Source: Lactuca virosa
Lineage: Eukaryota > Streptophyta > Magnoliopsida > Asterales > Asteraceae
Direction of reading: 5' to 3'
NCBI GenBank assembly: GCA_928212115.1
Contig: CAKMRJ010001112.1
Coordinates: forward strand, 411,872,052 to 411,936,051
DNA length: 64,000 bases
Position 1 is the stretch's first letter. Each line of letters begins with the position of its first letter. Positions 10,695 through 24,709 of this stretch are shown here, one piece after another. The notes under the pieces are model-generated. The model had not been told where the DNA came from. It worked only from the letters and a program-made list of their open reading frames with translations, and searched no databases. A program made the position numbers and the translations under genes.

Positions 10695-12970
10695 CTAACT
10701 TATAAAAGAAATCCTACTATTTCTATAAATAGATCCAATAAAATAATAATATTTTTTTAAGACGTTCAAGTCTCTAAACGTAAAGTACAACTAATCTTGA
10801 ATAAAATAATATTATAATTTAAATGGGATTTTTACTCGGTCTCACATTGTTAAGCCTGATATCTCGGTCCTCTCCATCTCCAGATTTTGAGCTCTACCTC
10901 TCAACGCCTTTCTTCGATATATTCAACTTCCTCCCACCCTGACTTTCACCCTCCCTTTTGTTCTCTCTACAAACCCTAAGCTGCCGCCACCACCATCACG
11001 GCTTACCGCAGTCGCCCACCTCACTACCACTGTCAATAACACCATCCATCGATAACACCATCCATTATTGCATCATCCATAGTCACCACCAGCTCATTCC
11101 CATCGCACGTCGTCCACCAAAAACCCTAAACTCTCGCATCCCCACCATACGCCACCACCGTCAACGCCTCTATCCAGACGACTTTCTCCATTGCGTCTTC
11201 CCTCTAATTTTTCAGCTTCAGAATATATTTGATTTCAGGTAAACCCCATTTTCTCTATCTTCCCTCTCTTCGAACAGTTTGAGTCTTTCCCATTTTTTTC
11301 TCATCGATTTCGTGTTTCGATTTTAAGCAACAGATGCTAGGGCCACCGCCCTCCTACCACCGACATATGCGCATCATTCACCATTCTCGCCACCACCATT
11401 CACAATCACCGTTGCCCTAACAACACACATCTAAACCCTAATCTGTCAGCTCCCCTCCACCTTCAACGTTGGTGTGTTGCAAGAAAGCTTATTTTTTAGA
11501 CTTTCTCCAGCAACGGCACTCCATGACGTGTTTTTGTGTCTATTCAGGTTTTCATGTTATCCGCCCTTATCTCTTGATGTTTCTTGTGGGTTCATTTTAG
11601 CTTTTCTATTCAGATTTTATAATATGAATATTGTTCTTGACTATATTGTTATGTGGTTTGTAGGGTTGTTCTGCGGATGTTTTGGTGTTTCCCCCATGAA
11701 ACGGTTTAAGTTGTTACACCGATGGATAGAATTTTAGTGTAATTATCCTATCTAACATTTAACATTTATCGGATGTTGAGTCAGTGTTCTTAAGGTCTTA
11801 TCACAGGAATAGGGTGGATGGTATGGGATTTAAAAGGCACACTCACATCAGTGTATGAAACACAAAACCTTCAATCATTCATAGACTCTTCATTTTTCCT
11901 GCCCACCTTCAAAATTGTTTTCCCAGTTCATAAAAAACCTATATAAAACTATGCACAACTGCATAGATTAAGGAGGGAGAAGAAGGAATGCGACTTTATT
12001 CTTTTTCCAACAAAAAATGAAGACATGCACAACAAGGTACCCGACCACCATGTTCCTAGGTTGGGGCTCGATCAAATACAATTTTAACTTTGGGGGTTTT
12101 ATGTTGTGATTACATTGACAAACAACTGGTGTAGATCTTCCTGTGTTCATATATAATAATGTTTCTCAATCTTTATGAGGTATGTTTTCATTTTTCTGAT
12201 AAAAATTTGATTGAATTTCTTTATCTATATTCTGCCCTAGATCTTTTGTAATCTACAAATCCTTTTGGGAAAACTTTGAAAGTGTAGAACTTAAGCCCAT
12301 TTTGCTCATGTTTGCAAACTGTTTTGACATTTGATTTTCTTTTTAGAGAAAAATGGTTTATGTGTAGAAAAAATGGTGTTTAAAAGAAACATTCTTATGT
12401 TTTATGGACTATTTTTTTATATTCTAGGGAAGATTGTAATTTTTGTGGTCATCAACGGTTGCATCTAGGAAAAGTTGAAGGAATTGCAAATCAAAGAAGA
12501 AAAAACGTAGTTTCTTGATTTAGAATATTAAAATAAAAAATTGATAGTATGCTACATTTATGAGGAAGACATTTCTGACAAAATTTGTTTATGGTGGAAT
12601 ATGAATTTTTCTGATAAATTTAAATTTGGTATGAGTTTGAATTGTTGACTGTTTACAAGTGTTGAAGTGTGCCTTTTTAGCATGATGGAAATTTTTGTCA
12701 GATAGTATACACATAATGCATTAAATAGAAAAATTATTGAATGCATAATGTTGTAATCAGAGTTTGAACAACAGGCATAAACTTCCTTATGACCATTGGA
12801 TTAGTTTTTGTTATTTATGTTGACTTTCGACCTATTCTAACAAGAAATCTCTTGATTTTTAACATGTATAGACATTAAAGTATTCATGACGTTCATGCCT
12901 TTTACTGATCAAAAATTGTGTTTCTCCTCCTATTTTTTATATTCACCATTTATTTATTGATTATGTATGT

Positions 12971-13069
12971 AGAAGAAAGCAACCTCATGCTGAGGACATG
13001 AAGATACTTGATGCTTGGTTGCATACTATTGATTGTGATAGGTCTCAGGCCATGTTTCTCATTGTCTAA
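12971..13069 (+). pseudogene. Exon-like fragment inside Helitron
   Basis: An open frame of 32 codons ending in TAA, containing HAEDMKILDAWLHTIDCDRS, with a possible splice acceptor (TATGTAG) just upstream. Its composition is protein-like compared with the AT-rich surroundings. I do not recognise the source gene. Helitrons often carry captured host exons, so this is a candidate, not a demonstrated capture. Confidence 0.35.
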
Positions 13070-13775
13070 TTAAGCATTGTCTGGATAATAATGTTTAAAA
13101 ATATTTGGAAAAATGATGACATGCAGATAAGACTTGATAGAAAAAATTAGTGAATGAAACTTTCCATGTTAAGTCCTACCATTTTACAAATTTGTTCATA
13201 ATTCATATTTTCTTCCGTTTTCTCAAGTATGCCATCATTTTTCTCATATATTTTCTTTAAAAGCATTTATCAATGAAACAATTAGTTAATGGGGAAAAAA
13301 TAAACTACGTATGAAGGCTAAACTTATATGCTTGACAATATAATACATCATTTATTAGAAATTGAAAACAATTCGACAATTGGTAATCTTTTTTATCTTT
13401 AATCGTTATTGATTTGTCTTGTTAATTTCTGATTCTGTTAATAATTAAGCAACTAAACAAGGTAAATTTCTTGATTTTTGAAGAAAACTTTATGCACATT
13501 CTATATTTGGATTTCTTTTGCTTGGATGCAACTCAAACAACTCTTTAGGCAATCAAGGTTAAACATCTCTTGATTCCTTTTTATGGTTGTGATTTTTTTT
13601 GTAAATATGCTTGATTTTTTTTATTTACTGTAATTTTTTATTTAGTTGGTTAATTTGTATTTGAATTTGTTGCTTTTTGAAGAAAAAGATGAAGCAGATG
13701 AAGAAATAAAGAATACAAGGAAAAAACGTCATTTATAGTGGAGAAAATGATATTAACTTTATGACCCATTAGAGT

Positions 13776-13890
13776 TGTTATGTGTGTGTTATGTTTTTGT
13801 GTCTGCTATGTGTGTTGTGTATATGTGTTGTATGTGCTGTGTCTGATATGTATGTGTGTGTGATGTGTGTGTTATTTGTGTATGTGCTGG
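13776..13890 (+). repeat. TG-rich cryptic minisatellite
   Basis: A run dominated by TGTGTGT, TATGTG and TGCTGTG words over about 115 bp on the plus strand. It is not a regular repeat unit. Confidence 0.85.
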
Positions 13891-14643
13891 GGACATATCT
13901 TCATATTTTGAAATATAAGTGCACGTAAAAAGTGACCAAGTTTCCAGTTTAATAACAAACTTTATTAAAATTATTCTAAAAACATGGTCCTATACTCCAT
14001 GTCAGGAACCTGAGTTGATGTCATTTGGTTCTGGGTAAAAAGTGTGCCCTCCTATTTAGTTAATATGGACATTATGTAATTTGTTTGCCAAATGAGAAAT
14101 GAGACATGCTTAATGTATCCTTCGCTTTTTTTTGGTATTAATAGCATTAAACTTGTGGGATACGTTCCAATGGTTGTCACCACATCATAAGATTATATAG
14201 CGTTAACATTAAAAAGAATTGAAAGTAAAACACGATAATAAACAAATAAAATTGATAAACATTTGTGTTAAAGTTATAATTAGATAGTTTTTTATTTCTT
14301 TGCCAGCATTGTTCTGTCTTGATAAACATTAGTGTTTTAATTATAAGCTAAATTCAGAAAAACAACTCAAGGTAGACTGAAAATAAAACCCATTAAATCG
14401 GTTAAAGTTCTGATACAAGTTAAGATGTTACAGTTATATGGAGTTAACATTGTGAATAATTAGTCGCAATTTGCAATGAAGTGACACACAAATAGATTAC
14501 AGCGTTTGAGAATTTTAAAAACTAAAGAACTATCAATATTTTGTAGGTTCATTAATATTTCATGATTTTTATGGTTTGATCTATAAGCCACAAGTAAATA
14601 ATTCATCGCAATGAATTAATCACCGCTTGGAAATTATTCTCTG

Positions 14644-16857
<2,214 letters not shown>

Positions 16858-16943
16858 ATGGTGGTTACTCAAGGTGGTTCAAGTTCTGTTGAGGGATCGG
16901 GTTCGGGCTCTGGAACCAGATCCTTGGATGATCGAATGTGGGA
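16858..16943 (+). pseudogene. Gypsy gag N-terminus (old element), interrupted
   Basis: ATG at 16858 opens a Ser/Gly-rich start (MVVTQGGSSSVEGSGSGSGT) followed by RSLDDRMWEF. The frame is cut by the LTR insertion at 16949 and can be followed again from 31585. The short acidic and Ser/Gly-rich N-terminus before the gag core is like the Gly/Ser-rich gag start at 39350. Confidence 0.7.
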
Positions 16944-18984
16944 GTTCATGTAACATCCTGTTTCCTTCCATTTCTGGGTCGTGGGCCGGAACTCGATTGT
17001 GTAAGGCTTTGGGCCTTAAGGAGGCAAATTTTAGTCCTTGTGGAAGGAGGTAAGGTTGGTTAAGAGATTTAACCCCTGAATTGTGTTTTTGATCGAAGGG
17101 TAGAAAGGGAAAAGTCATAGGCCGGGTTCTTGCATGAAATATGGATTTTTGTTCGAGAAGTTTTTATTCCATGATAGTTATATGATCTTGTAGAGCTCTT
17201 CAGTACCTTTCCGTGGATATAAAGATCGCCGAAAACGAAGTTTAAATGAAGAAGTTATGACTGTTCGAAGTTGGCAAGGATTTGGGGGAAATCTGAGCTT
17301 ACGACGTGAGCAGTTGGTGCTCACGATGTGAGGAGTGATTAAACGGAAATGCTGATTTTAACTGTGCTCACGACGTGAGCATTAGATGCTCACGACATGA
17401 GAACTGTGCAGCCTAATCCCACAAAGTTTTAGGGTTTTCAACATATATAAGGCTTTGTTACGTGTTTTTAGGGCATTTTATGAGCCTCCATCATATCTAG
17501 ATCATCTTAAGAGAAACCCTAGCCTCCCTCTAACCATTTTGAGCCTACCCTATCCTTTTCCATCCATTTATGAATATTTTGGTGCTTTGAAGAAGAATAA
17601 GATGTTCTTGATGCTTAGATCCAGCAAGCAAGCTCCCTCACCACCTTAAAGATCATACCTTGGACCATGGTAAGTCCTCAAGTTCAAACCTTTATGTGTT
17701 ATTCTTCTTGATCTAGACTTTTATGCCTTTTTCTTCATGTTGGAGGTGGTTTTAGTGGTTGGATTCCATAAAGTTGGCAACTTTATGGATCTATGAGGTC
17801 CCTTTGACGTTTGGTGTGCTAGATCTATGGTTTGGTTGAGTTTTGGTCCAATGAATGAGATTTGGATCTTATTTTCACCATTTTGACCTAATCAAGTTCA
17901 AGACATGTATTAGACATGAATGTCTATAAAGCAAATATCTTTATGTTGCTTTTGATGTATGAAAGCCCTCTAGCAAGTTGGAATGGATGACTTAATTACT
18001 TAAGGACTTAAGACGTTAGGATTTAGCATCAGACGTGGATCACGACGTGACACTGGGAGTGTCACGACGTGAGAGTGGTTTTTTGCGATTATTTCGATTG
18101 ACTGAGCTCATGACGTGACCAAGGAAGGTTCATGTCGTGAGGTCTGTTGAGTGGGTCATCCGGGATCGAGTTAACTAAGTTGAAGCGAGTTGAGTTGGAA
18201 TTTGGCCGAGTGCGTTCTCACGACGTGACCAAGGACTAGTCACGACGTGAGTGTCAAATGATGGAAATGTTGACTGTTGACTTTGAATTTGACTAGGGAT
18301 GACCCGGTTTGACTTAAGGGTATTTTGGGTATTTTGAGCTATATTTAATCCTTGGTCTCTATCTGTTGAGTAGGTAACCTGTAGAGCCGGTATTCGGAGC
18401 AGTGTATTGTTCAACTATTCGTCAGACCGTGAGGTGAGTCTTCCTCACTCTACTTACGGGTCGAAGGCACCAAGGCTGGCCCATTGGATTGATAACCTGG
18501 TTTACCATATGTTTCTATGTTTTAGTGATCTGTTAGATCTATATCCTAGTTTCTGGGTTGTTGCTACGCGGTAGTGATCTGTAAATCCGCCTGTTTGTCT
18601 GTTAGTTGATTATATGTTTATCTGTTATGTATATTTCGACATATTTTGAATTGTGGTTGAGGCTTTATTGCTTTGTGCGTGAGCCAATAGACCGGGGGGC
18701 ATTCTAACCCGATGGTTGATTGGGCCCGAGGGTATTCCATCCCGAGGATGACTGGACCCGCTGTATATTGGCATTCAAACTTGGGGTATTCACTCTCGAG
18801 GATGACTGGACCCGAAGGTTGGCTGGGCTGGGGTATCTATCCTGATGGTTGATTGGACCTGACATCCTTTTTATATATGTTATCTGTTTGTGTGGTGGTA
18901 TAGTGGGGGAAAATTACTAAGCTTTATGCTTACAGTTTTAGTTTATGGTTTCAGGTACTTCAGAGGATATTGGGAAACAAAAGG

Positions 18985-19631
18985 TCTTGAGAGAAAAACT
19001 TAGAGACACACTTGAACAAACGTTAGAACAAGTGTATTGCGGAATAGTTAATCTCGAAGGATCTAAAAGCTCAACAATAATATTAATAAGTTCGAATTAG
19101 ATAGTTAGGGAGTTAGTTGCGGAAAGTAAAGAAATAGAAATGACAACAATTGTTATAGAAAGTATACACATAAGTTTATTCATAACAAGGAATGCATTCA
19201 AACCGAGTTAATAAGGAAGATCAAACTTAGTGATTAAGTCACGAAAGACTTGCTCAGAAGAGAGGTTATAATCAGTTGTATTCTAGTAATATTTGAGAGT
19301 AAGAAGTGGTGCGTAGTAATATAGAGAGAGAAAAAAGAATAACTTGAGAGTGGTATTCAGAAGATAGATGCGTAAGTTATCCGTGTCAAGAATACAAGAG
19401 AATGCCCTCTATTTATAGAGACTCAAGAGTACACTAGATTACATCTCAAAGAGTAGCCATGCAAGGCATACTGGACAATAGAGAGTATCCTAATAAAGAC
19501 AAGTAAGTAATCTAGTTAAGTGACTGCGGTAGGTAGACTCCGGATTCGGTTGCTGATGAAGGAGTTCGACTGCAGGTACTGGATGGCTGCGGTAGCTGAA
19601 GTTCAAGAGGGTCACTTTTTATGATTCAACA
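18985..19631 (-). repeat. 3' LTR of copia 2
   Basis: A 647-bp LTR paired with 30700-31366. Its outer terminus reads TCTTGAGAG where the partner has TGTTGAGAG, so one terminal base is mutated. The AAAGG duplication precedes it. Confidence 0.9.
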
Positions 19632-19641
19632 ATTTCCCCCT
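19632..19641 (-). other. Polypurine tract of copia 2
   Basis: The minus strand reads AGGGGGAAAT directly before the 3' LTR, the expected plus-strand primer site. Confidence 0.85.
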
Positions 19642-21786
19642 AAGTGACCTCTTTAACTTTTTTGTTCAGCTATCAATTTGAGGAACTTGATCAGGATCCA
19701 CCAAAACTTCCTGATGTTTTCCATCTTCCTTTTGAAAATGACTCCAAGTTCAGGAAAGTTGGTTGCGCTAAGATCTTTCTTGATAGCCTTCGATAGGCAT
19801 TGGTGCAGGCTCGCGAGGTGGCAGATCAAATTTCTTGGCAATGACAGGATAGATTCTTGCATCGATCTTGGCAAAATCACACAGACCGTTTCCTTCAGAA
19901 AAGTATTGGCCTTTTCAAGCGCAATCTTCATTTTCGGGTGCTTTTCTGACTTGTTTTGGAACACCTAGGCAATAAGAAAAATTTCTTCCGGATTCATACA
20001 GGGAAAGTCTGCCTGGGTGCGGATATAGTCATGCTCCCTTCATCCATCAGTAGGGGGTTCAGCATAGGTGAGGTGGGGTCTGTAATCTTCATCCAGCAGT
20101 CTGCGGTGAGGATTGATCCAAGAGTTTATCAAGGATTCGTCCATCATAGTATCAAAACCGTATTCTCTCCATATAAGCTCTGCAAGTTTGGCTGCCTTCC
20201 AATCGTGTTTCCTTTGGGTGGTGGCATGAGAGTCAGTTATGAGGTTGAGTATGATCAGATGGTTGCGGTGAAGGCTGCGGTGTAGGAATTTTTTCTGTGA
20301 TGATGGGGGGGCTATGATGTTGTGAGATGGAGTGATCAGAGTGATGGACTTCTTCTTCATTTCCCCCTCTTCAGGAATGCAACGGAGGAGCTTCCTCAGC
20401 CACTTTTTAAGGCCATCAACCTTGGCAAAAACCTCTTGAAATTGAGCTTTGAGGGCTCGGCCACTGGTGATTATTGGGAATGGAGGGAGCTGAAGAGTAG
20501 CCTGTTAGTATTTCCTTGGGTGAGCTGGAGGATCTCGGGACCATGGAAGTTGGAGGAAAGGGAGCGTTCAGTCTATTGATTGTTGCTTGAAGAACGAGAT
20601 AGTGGACTCAACGCAGTGTGAGTCTCAGCTATCAGTTTCTATCAGTTTCTGAGACTGAGTGGCTTGATCCGCAATGGCTGCTTGGAGACCATGGAAGTTG
20701 GAGGAAAGGAGCGTTGTTGCCAGTCTATTGATTGTTGCTTGAAGAATGAGATAGTGGACTCATACGCAGTGTGAGTCTCAGCTATCAGTTTCCATTTCCA
20801 CTTTGAGAGAATTCTTCAGCAGCCAAGCGTTCTATACGTTCGATCAGTGACTGCGGCCCGGGGGGGGGAGAGCTTCTGGTTGCGGTTGAGTGGGCTTGAC
20901 CGCAGCTAAGATCTGATCGACTTTGGCTTGTAAGCTCAGAAATTCTTCCTGGTGACAACATTTCCTTCTTTTTTTCTTTTCTTGGGTTTAGAAGTCGAAT
21001 GATGAGAGCTACTGGATTCCTCTTCCTCATCGAACATCATGAGGTCATCATCAGAAGGACTGGGCTTGTTAACCTCCTGGATGTCTTCATCAACACAGAA
21101 CGAAGGTGGGAGCAGAACTGACTTCTATTGCGGTTCCTTCGTCTTGTGATTCATGAACGTTGGAGTTGATGTGGAGTTGGAGTAGGAGTTGGAGTCACTC
21201 TGGATTGGTACCTGCACCTTCACCTGTGCCTGAGCTTTACGGACTGTTTCAGCCATCTCGGTCATCCAGTCCTGAACTTTTGAATGGTGGCTATCCGGTA
21301 TTGGCATTATTGATTGCGTCTGCCCAATATCGTGCCACTGACTGGATATCTTGCTCCTTTTGTTGTTGTTGCTTGAGCTGTGTTCTTGCGGGCTTGAATG
21401 CCCTCATGAAAGCGGGCATATTTATGGATTTCTGACTCAGTTACCGAAGTGTAGCGTAACCATGAGTGTTTGATTCATCTCCGTCAAATCCTTGAAAAAA
21501 GCACCGTGCCTAAACCACTACTGCGGATGTAAGCAAGTAGGATTTCCTGAGCTCCTGTCTCTTGATCCGTGGTCAGCTTGGCCCTAGGCTCAGTTCTGGC
21601 ATGGGCGGAAGAAGTGCCCTGCGGTTGGGAAGGTGTTTGAAGTGTTGGGTGACGTTCAAAGGATGGAGTGCAACTCCTCAAGTGAAAATAAATGCAGTGG
21701 GAAGCCCTGGAGACCATAGGCGAGCACCAGTGTCATCCTCTTGGGAGTGAACTAGGGGGGAGTCTCCACGATGTCGTGAATCAGAC
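19642..21786 (-). pseudogene. Degraded 3' coding tail of copia 2
   Basis: Lies between the extra post-RNase H frame and the polypurine tract. Short Gln/Lys-rich minus-strand pieces (for example around 21300-21430, with KQQQQKEQ) suggest it once continued the same protein as 21787-23253, but stops occur about every 30-60 codons. A local tandem duplication (about 20541-20690 against 20690-20810) disrupts it further. The open plus-strand frames here have no family features and look like shadows. Confidence 0.5.
20541..20810. repeat. Two-copy tandem duplication in copia 2
   Basis: The block starting GACCATGGAAGTTGGAGGAA and ending in CAGCTATCAGTTTC occurs twice with a period of about 150 bp, differing by a few bases and small indels. 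Confidence 0.88.
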
Positions 21787-23253
21787 TCACTTTCTGGTCT
21801 GATTGGAAAATGATAGTGGGTGTGAATGGGTCTGCGGCCCCCCAAGGAATACCGGAGCCTTTTGAGAGGCTTCAGTATCGGTCCGGTCACACATTTGGCC
21901 AGAGTATGGTTTTCTTTTCTTAGGATAGCAATTGGTGCTATCCTCATCAGAGTCACTATCAGGTGTGGTTGCGGTAGGTTTGGTTTTACGTTTCTTAGTG
22001 GGTTGCGGTTCGTTGGGAGCATCCTTCTTGGGGTTCTTTGTTTCTTCTTGTTGCCAACTGCTTTCTTCTTTGAGAAAGATTGGAGAGAGTAGTGGAAGAA
22101 GGGACTGCGGTACCTTCAGGGTTCTTGGGTGTTCTTTGTTTCTTCTTCGTTGCCAATTGCTTTCTTCTTTGAGAAAGATTGGAGAGAGTAGTAGAAGGGA
22201 AGGGGACTGCGGTACCTTCAGGGTTAGTGGTGCGGATGGGTCTTGGAGAGGCGGGGTAGGAGGGTATGGGGCAATACCTTCCGTAGCCTCAATGTGATCT
22301 GAGACATCAGCAGTCTCAAGACCAAGTGTGGAAAGAATGTGGGTAGGGAGTCTTCGAATTGGTCCAAAAACAGTTTGATCAGAAGAAGGATTGTACCTTT
22401 TGAGATCCTTGGTGACAAAGAAATCGATGTCACTACCCATGTCGATTCCAGCATCCGCATGAAAATCTGAAATGCAGAGTGACCAGAACCTTGCAAAGGT
22501 CAGCTCGGTTGGGCTCTCCTTGGGAATATATTGAATAAATTCGTCCCATAAGATATGCCCGTAGTTTACATCGTGTCCTGTGAATATACTCCATAACAGC
22601 TCTAGAAGCTTCAGTCCCATATTGTCTGTGCCTCCGGTTCTGCCGGATAGACTACGGATGATGAAGTGGCAGACAAATTGCCAGACCGCAGGCAATTGAT
22701 TTTTCTTGAATTCGCCAATTCCCCTTATCTTTTTCTGATAACCCATTTGTTAAAGGGCTGAAGTAACGTCTGCCATGGATGGGGAGAAGATCTTGATGGA
22801 GGGATGAACAAGAAGGTTAATGGCAGAAAGAAATTTTTCTTTGGACAGAATGACCAAAGAATCATCAACCAGGTTAAGGTGAACTTCTTGAGGGTTTTCG
22901 ATTGGGCGATAAGATGAGAATGCACATTTAAAGAGTGTTGAGATTGGGACAACATCTGTGAAAGCATCAAAGGGGGCAAACAGGGGATGATTCTTCAGAA
23001 ACTTAATCATCAGCTTGGTTGGAGCATTATAGGATGGATGATCTTCGAACACTGCTCTGAAATTGCTTGAAGCAATAGTGGGAGAGTCTGAACCAGTAGG
23101 GTTTACTGATCCAGATGCCTTGGATTGTTTCTTTGAAATACCGGATTTCACCATTGTGGGATCTTGAGAGAAAGAGTAGGAAAACAGAGTTCTTGGAGTA
23201 TTTAAGAGGGAAGGTTCAGAGTTCAGAAAGCGTAAAGTGATTTTTGGGAACAA
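21787..23253 (-). pseudogene. Extra frame after RNase H (env-like position) of copia 2
   Basis: One minus-strand frame of about 488 codons with a single internal TAA at about 22752. The N-terminal part (from 23253) is a globular-looking region with FLKNHPLFAPFDAF and a following helical stretch. The middle (22746-22400) has WQFVCHFIIRSLSGRTGGTD and LLWSIFTGHDVNYGHILWDE. The C-terminal third is Pro/Ser/Lys-rich with a two-copy repeat (LLSPIFLKEES...) and a basic KKRKTKPT motif like a nuclear signal. Sireviruses carry an extra 'env-like' frame at this position. I see no signal peptide or membrane anchor, so I would not call it an envelope protein. The overall style resembles gag/plant-mobile-domain-type proteins; function unknown. 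Confidence 0.65.
22030..22240 (-). repeat. Two-copy in-frame tandem repeat in the extra frame
   Basis: TTTCTTCTTGTTGCCAACTG... at about 22043 recurs near 22140 (period about 100 bp), duplicating the protein segment around SPIFLKEES. The second copy ends with the same GACTGCGGTACCTTCAGGGT. Confidence 0.88.
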
Positions 23254-23998
23254 GACGGGTTTATAAAGGGATGAGATTTTTACCCTAGGTAAAAAAAGAT
23301 AAGGTTAAACGTCGATTGGAGGGAATCTTTTGAATCGGAGATTAAATCTCAGCCACATAAAATCAAACAGTTTTAAAAAAGATTTTTGAGATTTGCCAAA
23401 AGAGGGTTTGCATTTAATGAAAGGTCAGAAGGACATCATCACGTCAGGTGATGTGGGGGTGAGGGGAAAGGAAGTTGTAATGGATGGGACGTTCTGGGTA
23501 AGCGGAAAAGACAAATTAAGGATGTGATTATGGAAAAATGTTCTTTTTGTCATCTTACCTAAAAATAGGTCTGACGCAAGGGTTATTCAGAAAGAGAATG
23601 AGACAGTTTTTTTATTTAATGTTTTATTTAATGAAGGATCATTAAATAGCACACAAAAGATTCAAGGGTTGATGAAACAGTTGAGAATTTATCAATGTGA
23701 TTGCGGATGGAACTTCATTGCGGATGACCAGGTGTCATGCGGATGAACAAATGTCATTGCGGATGGATAGATTTATGACTGCAGTAGAAGAAACTGAGAA
23801 GAGCACTTGTACAAAAGTTAGTAATAACAAACAATAAGGACCCATGAAAAATAAGTATGATATATGGTTGCGGTACATAGACTGCAGTACCAGAACCATC
23901 TATCATAAGTAACTTTCAGTTAGAACCGCAACGGAGACCAAGGATGGTCTGCGGTATCTAACAATTCAAAAAGAATTGCGGGTCTGGATTCATCATTC

Positions 23999-24665
23999 CT
24001 AACATTTGCAGGAAGGTGTTAATTTTGTGGAGTCGAGCGCTTTTGTGAACACATCAGCAATCTCTTCATGAGAATGAACAACGATGAGTTCAATGTTACC
24101 TTTCAAGATGTGGTATTTCATGAAGTGATACCGTAGTTCAATATGCTTAGTCTTGGAGTGCTGAATTGGATTGTGAGAAATAGCAATAGCACTTTCAGAG
24201 TCACAATAGATCGGTATCCGCAGCATTCTATATCCGTAGTCCAATAATTGAGTTTTCATCCAAAGGACTTGAGAACAACAGCTGGCTGCGGCCACATACT
24301 CAGCTTCTGCGGTCTGCGGTAGACAGAGATACACAGCTTTGTTTCCTTGATGACCAGCTGACGAGTCTTTCACCCAGAAATTGACATCCACCTGAAGTGC
24401 TTTTTCTATCTAGTTTGCATCCGGCATGATCCGCATTTGTGAATGCTTGAAGGCTGAAATCATTGCCTGCGGGGTACCATAATCCAAGAGACTTGCTTCC
24501 TTTCAGATACCATAGTATCTGTTTGGCTGCGGTCATATGTGACACTTTTGGGTCAGTCTGATACCTTGCACATACACCAGTTGCAAAGACAATGTCTGGC
24601 CTGCTTGCGGTAAGGTACATCAAAGAGCCTAATACCTCTATAAGTCTTGTGATCCACAGATTCAC
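23999..24665 (-). pseudogene. Copia RNase H (copia 2)
   Basis: Two overlapping minus-strand blocks. 24665-24300 begins with the C-terminal RT/connection region (GSLMYLTASRPDIVFA) and contains the RNase H start (FTNADHAGCKLDRKSTSG). 24391-23999 carries AEAEYVAAASCCSQ, the DSESAI acidic pair and the family tail KHIELRYHF and DVFTKAL. The frame switch at about 24310 coincides with a duplicated ACCGCAG. RNase H degrades the RNA of the RNA-DNA hybrid; this one is broken. Confidence 0.88.
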
Positions 24666-24709
24666 CTGAGGGATCAGCAGAGATCTTATAACCGAAGGCC
24701 ATGGGGACC

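Noticed and set aside
10958..11242. His/Pro/Ser-rich frame as a protein gene
   Set aside because: It looks like a translated pyrimidine-rich leader (CACCACC, CCCTAA) inside the Helitron, with no protein family features.
17281..18260. ACGACGTGAG words as a CRISPR-like or satellite array
   Set aside because: Spacing is irregular and the words lie inside an LTR; this is eukaryotic repeat DNA.
20040..21030. Plus-strand open frames inside copia 2
   Set aside because: They are opposite the element's coding strand, have no family features and vanish at repeats.
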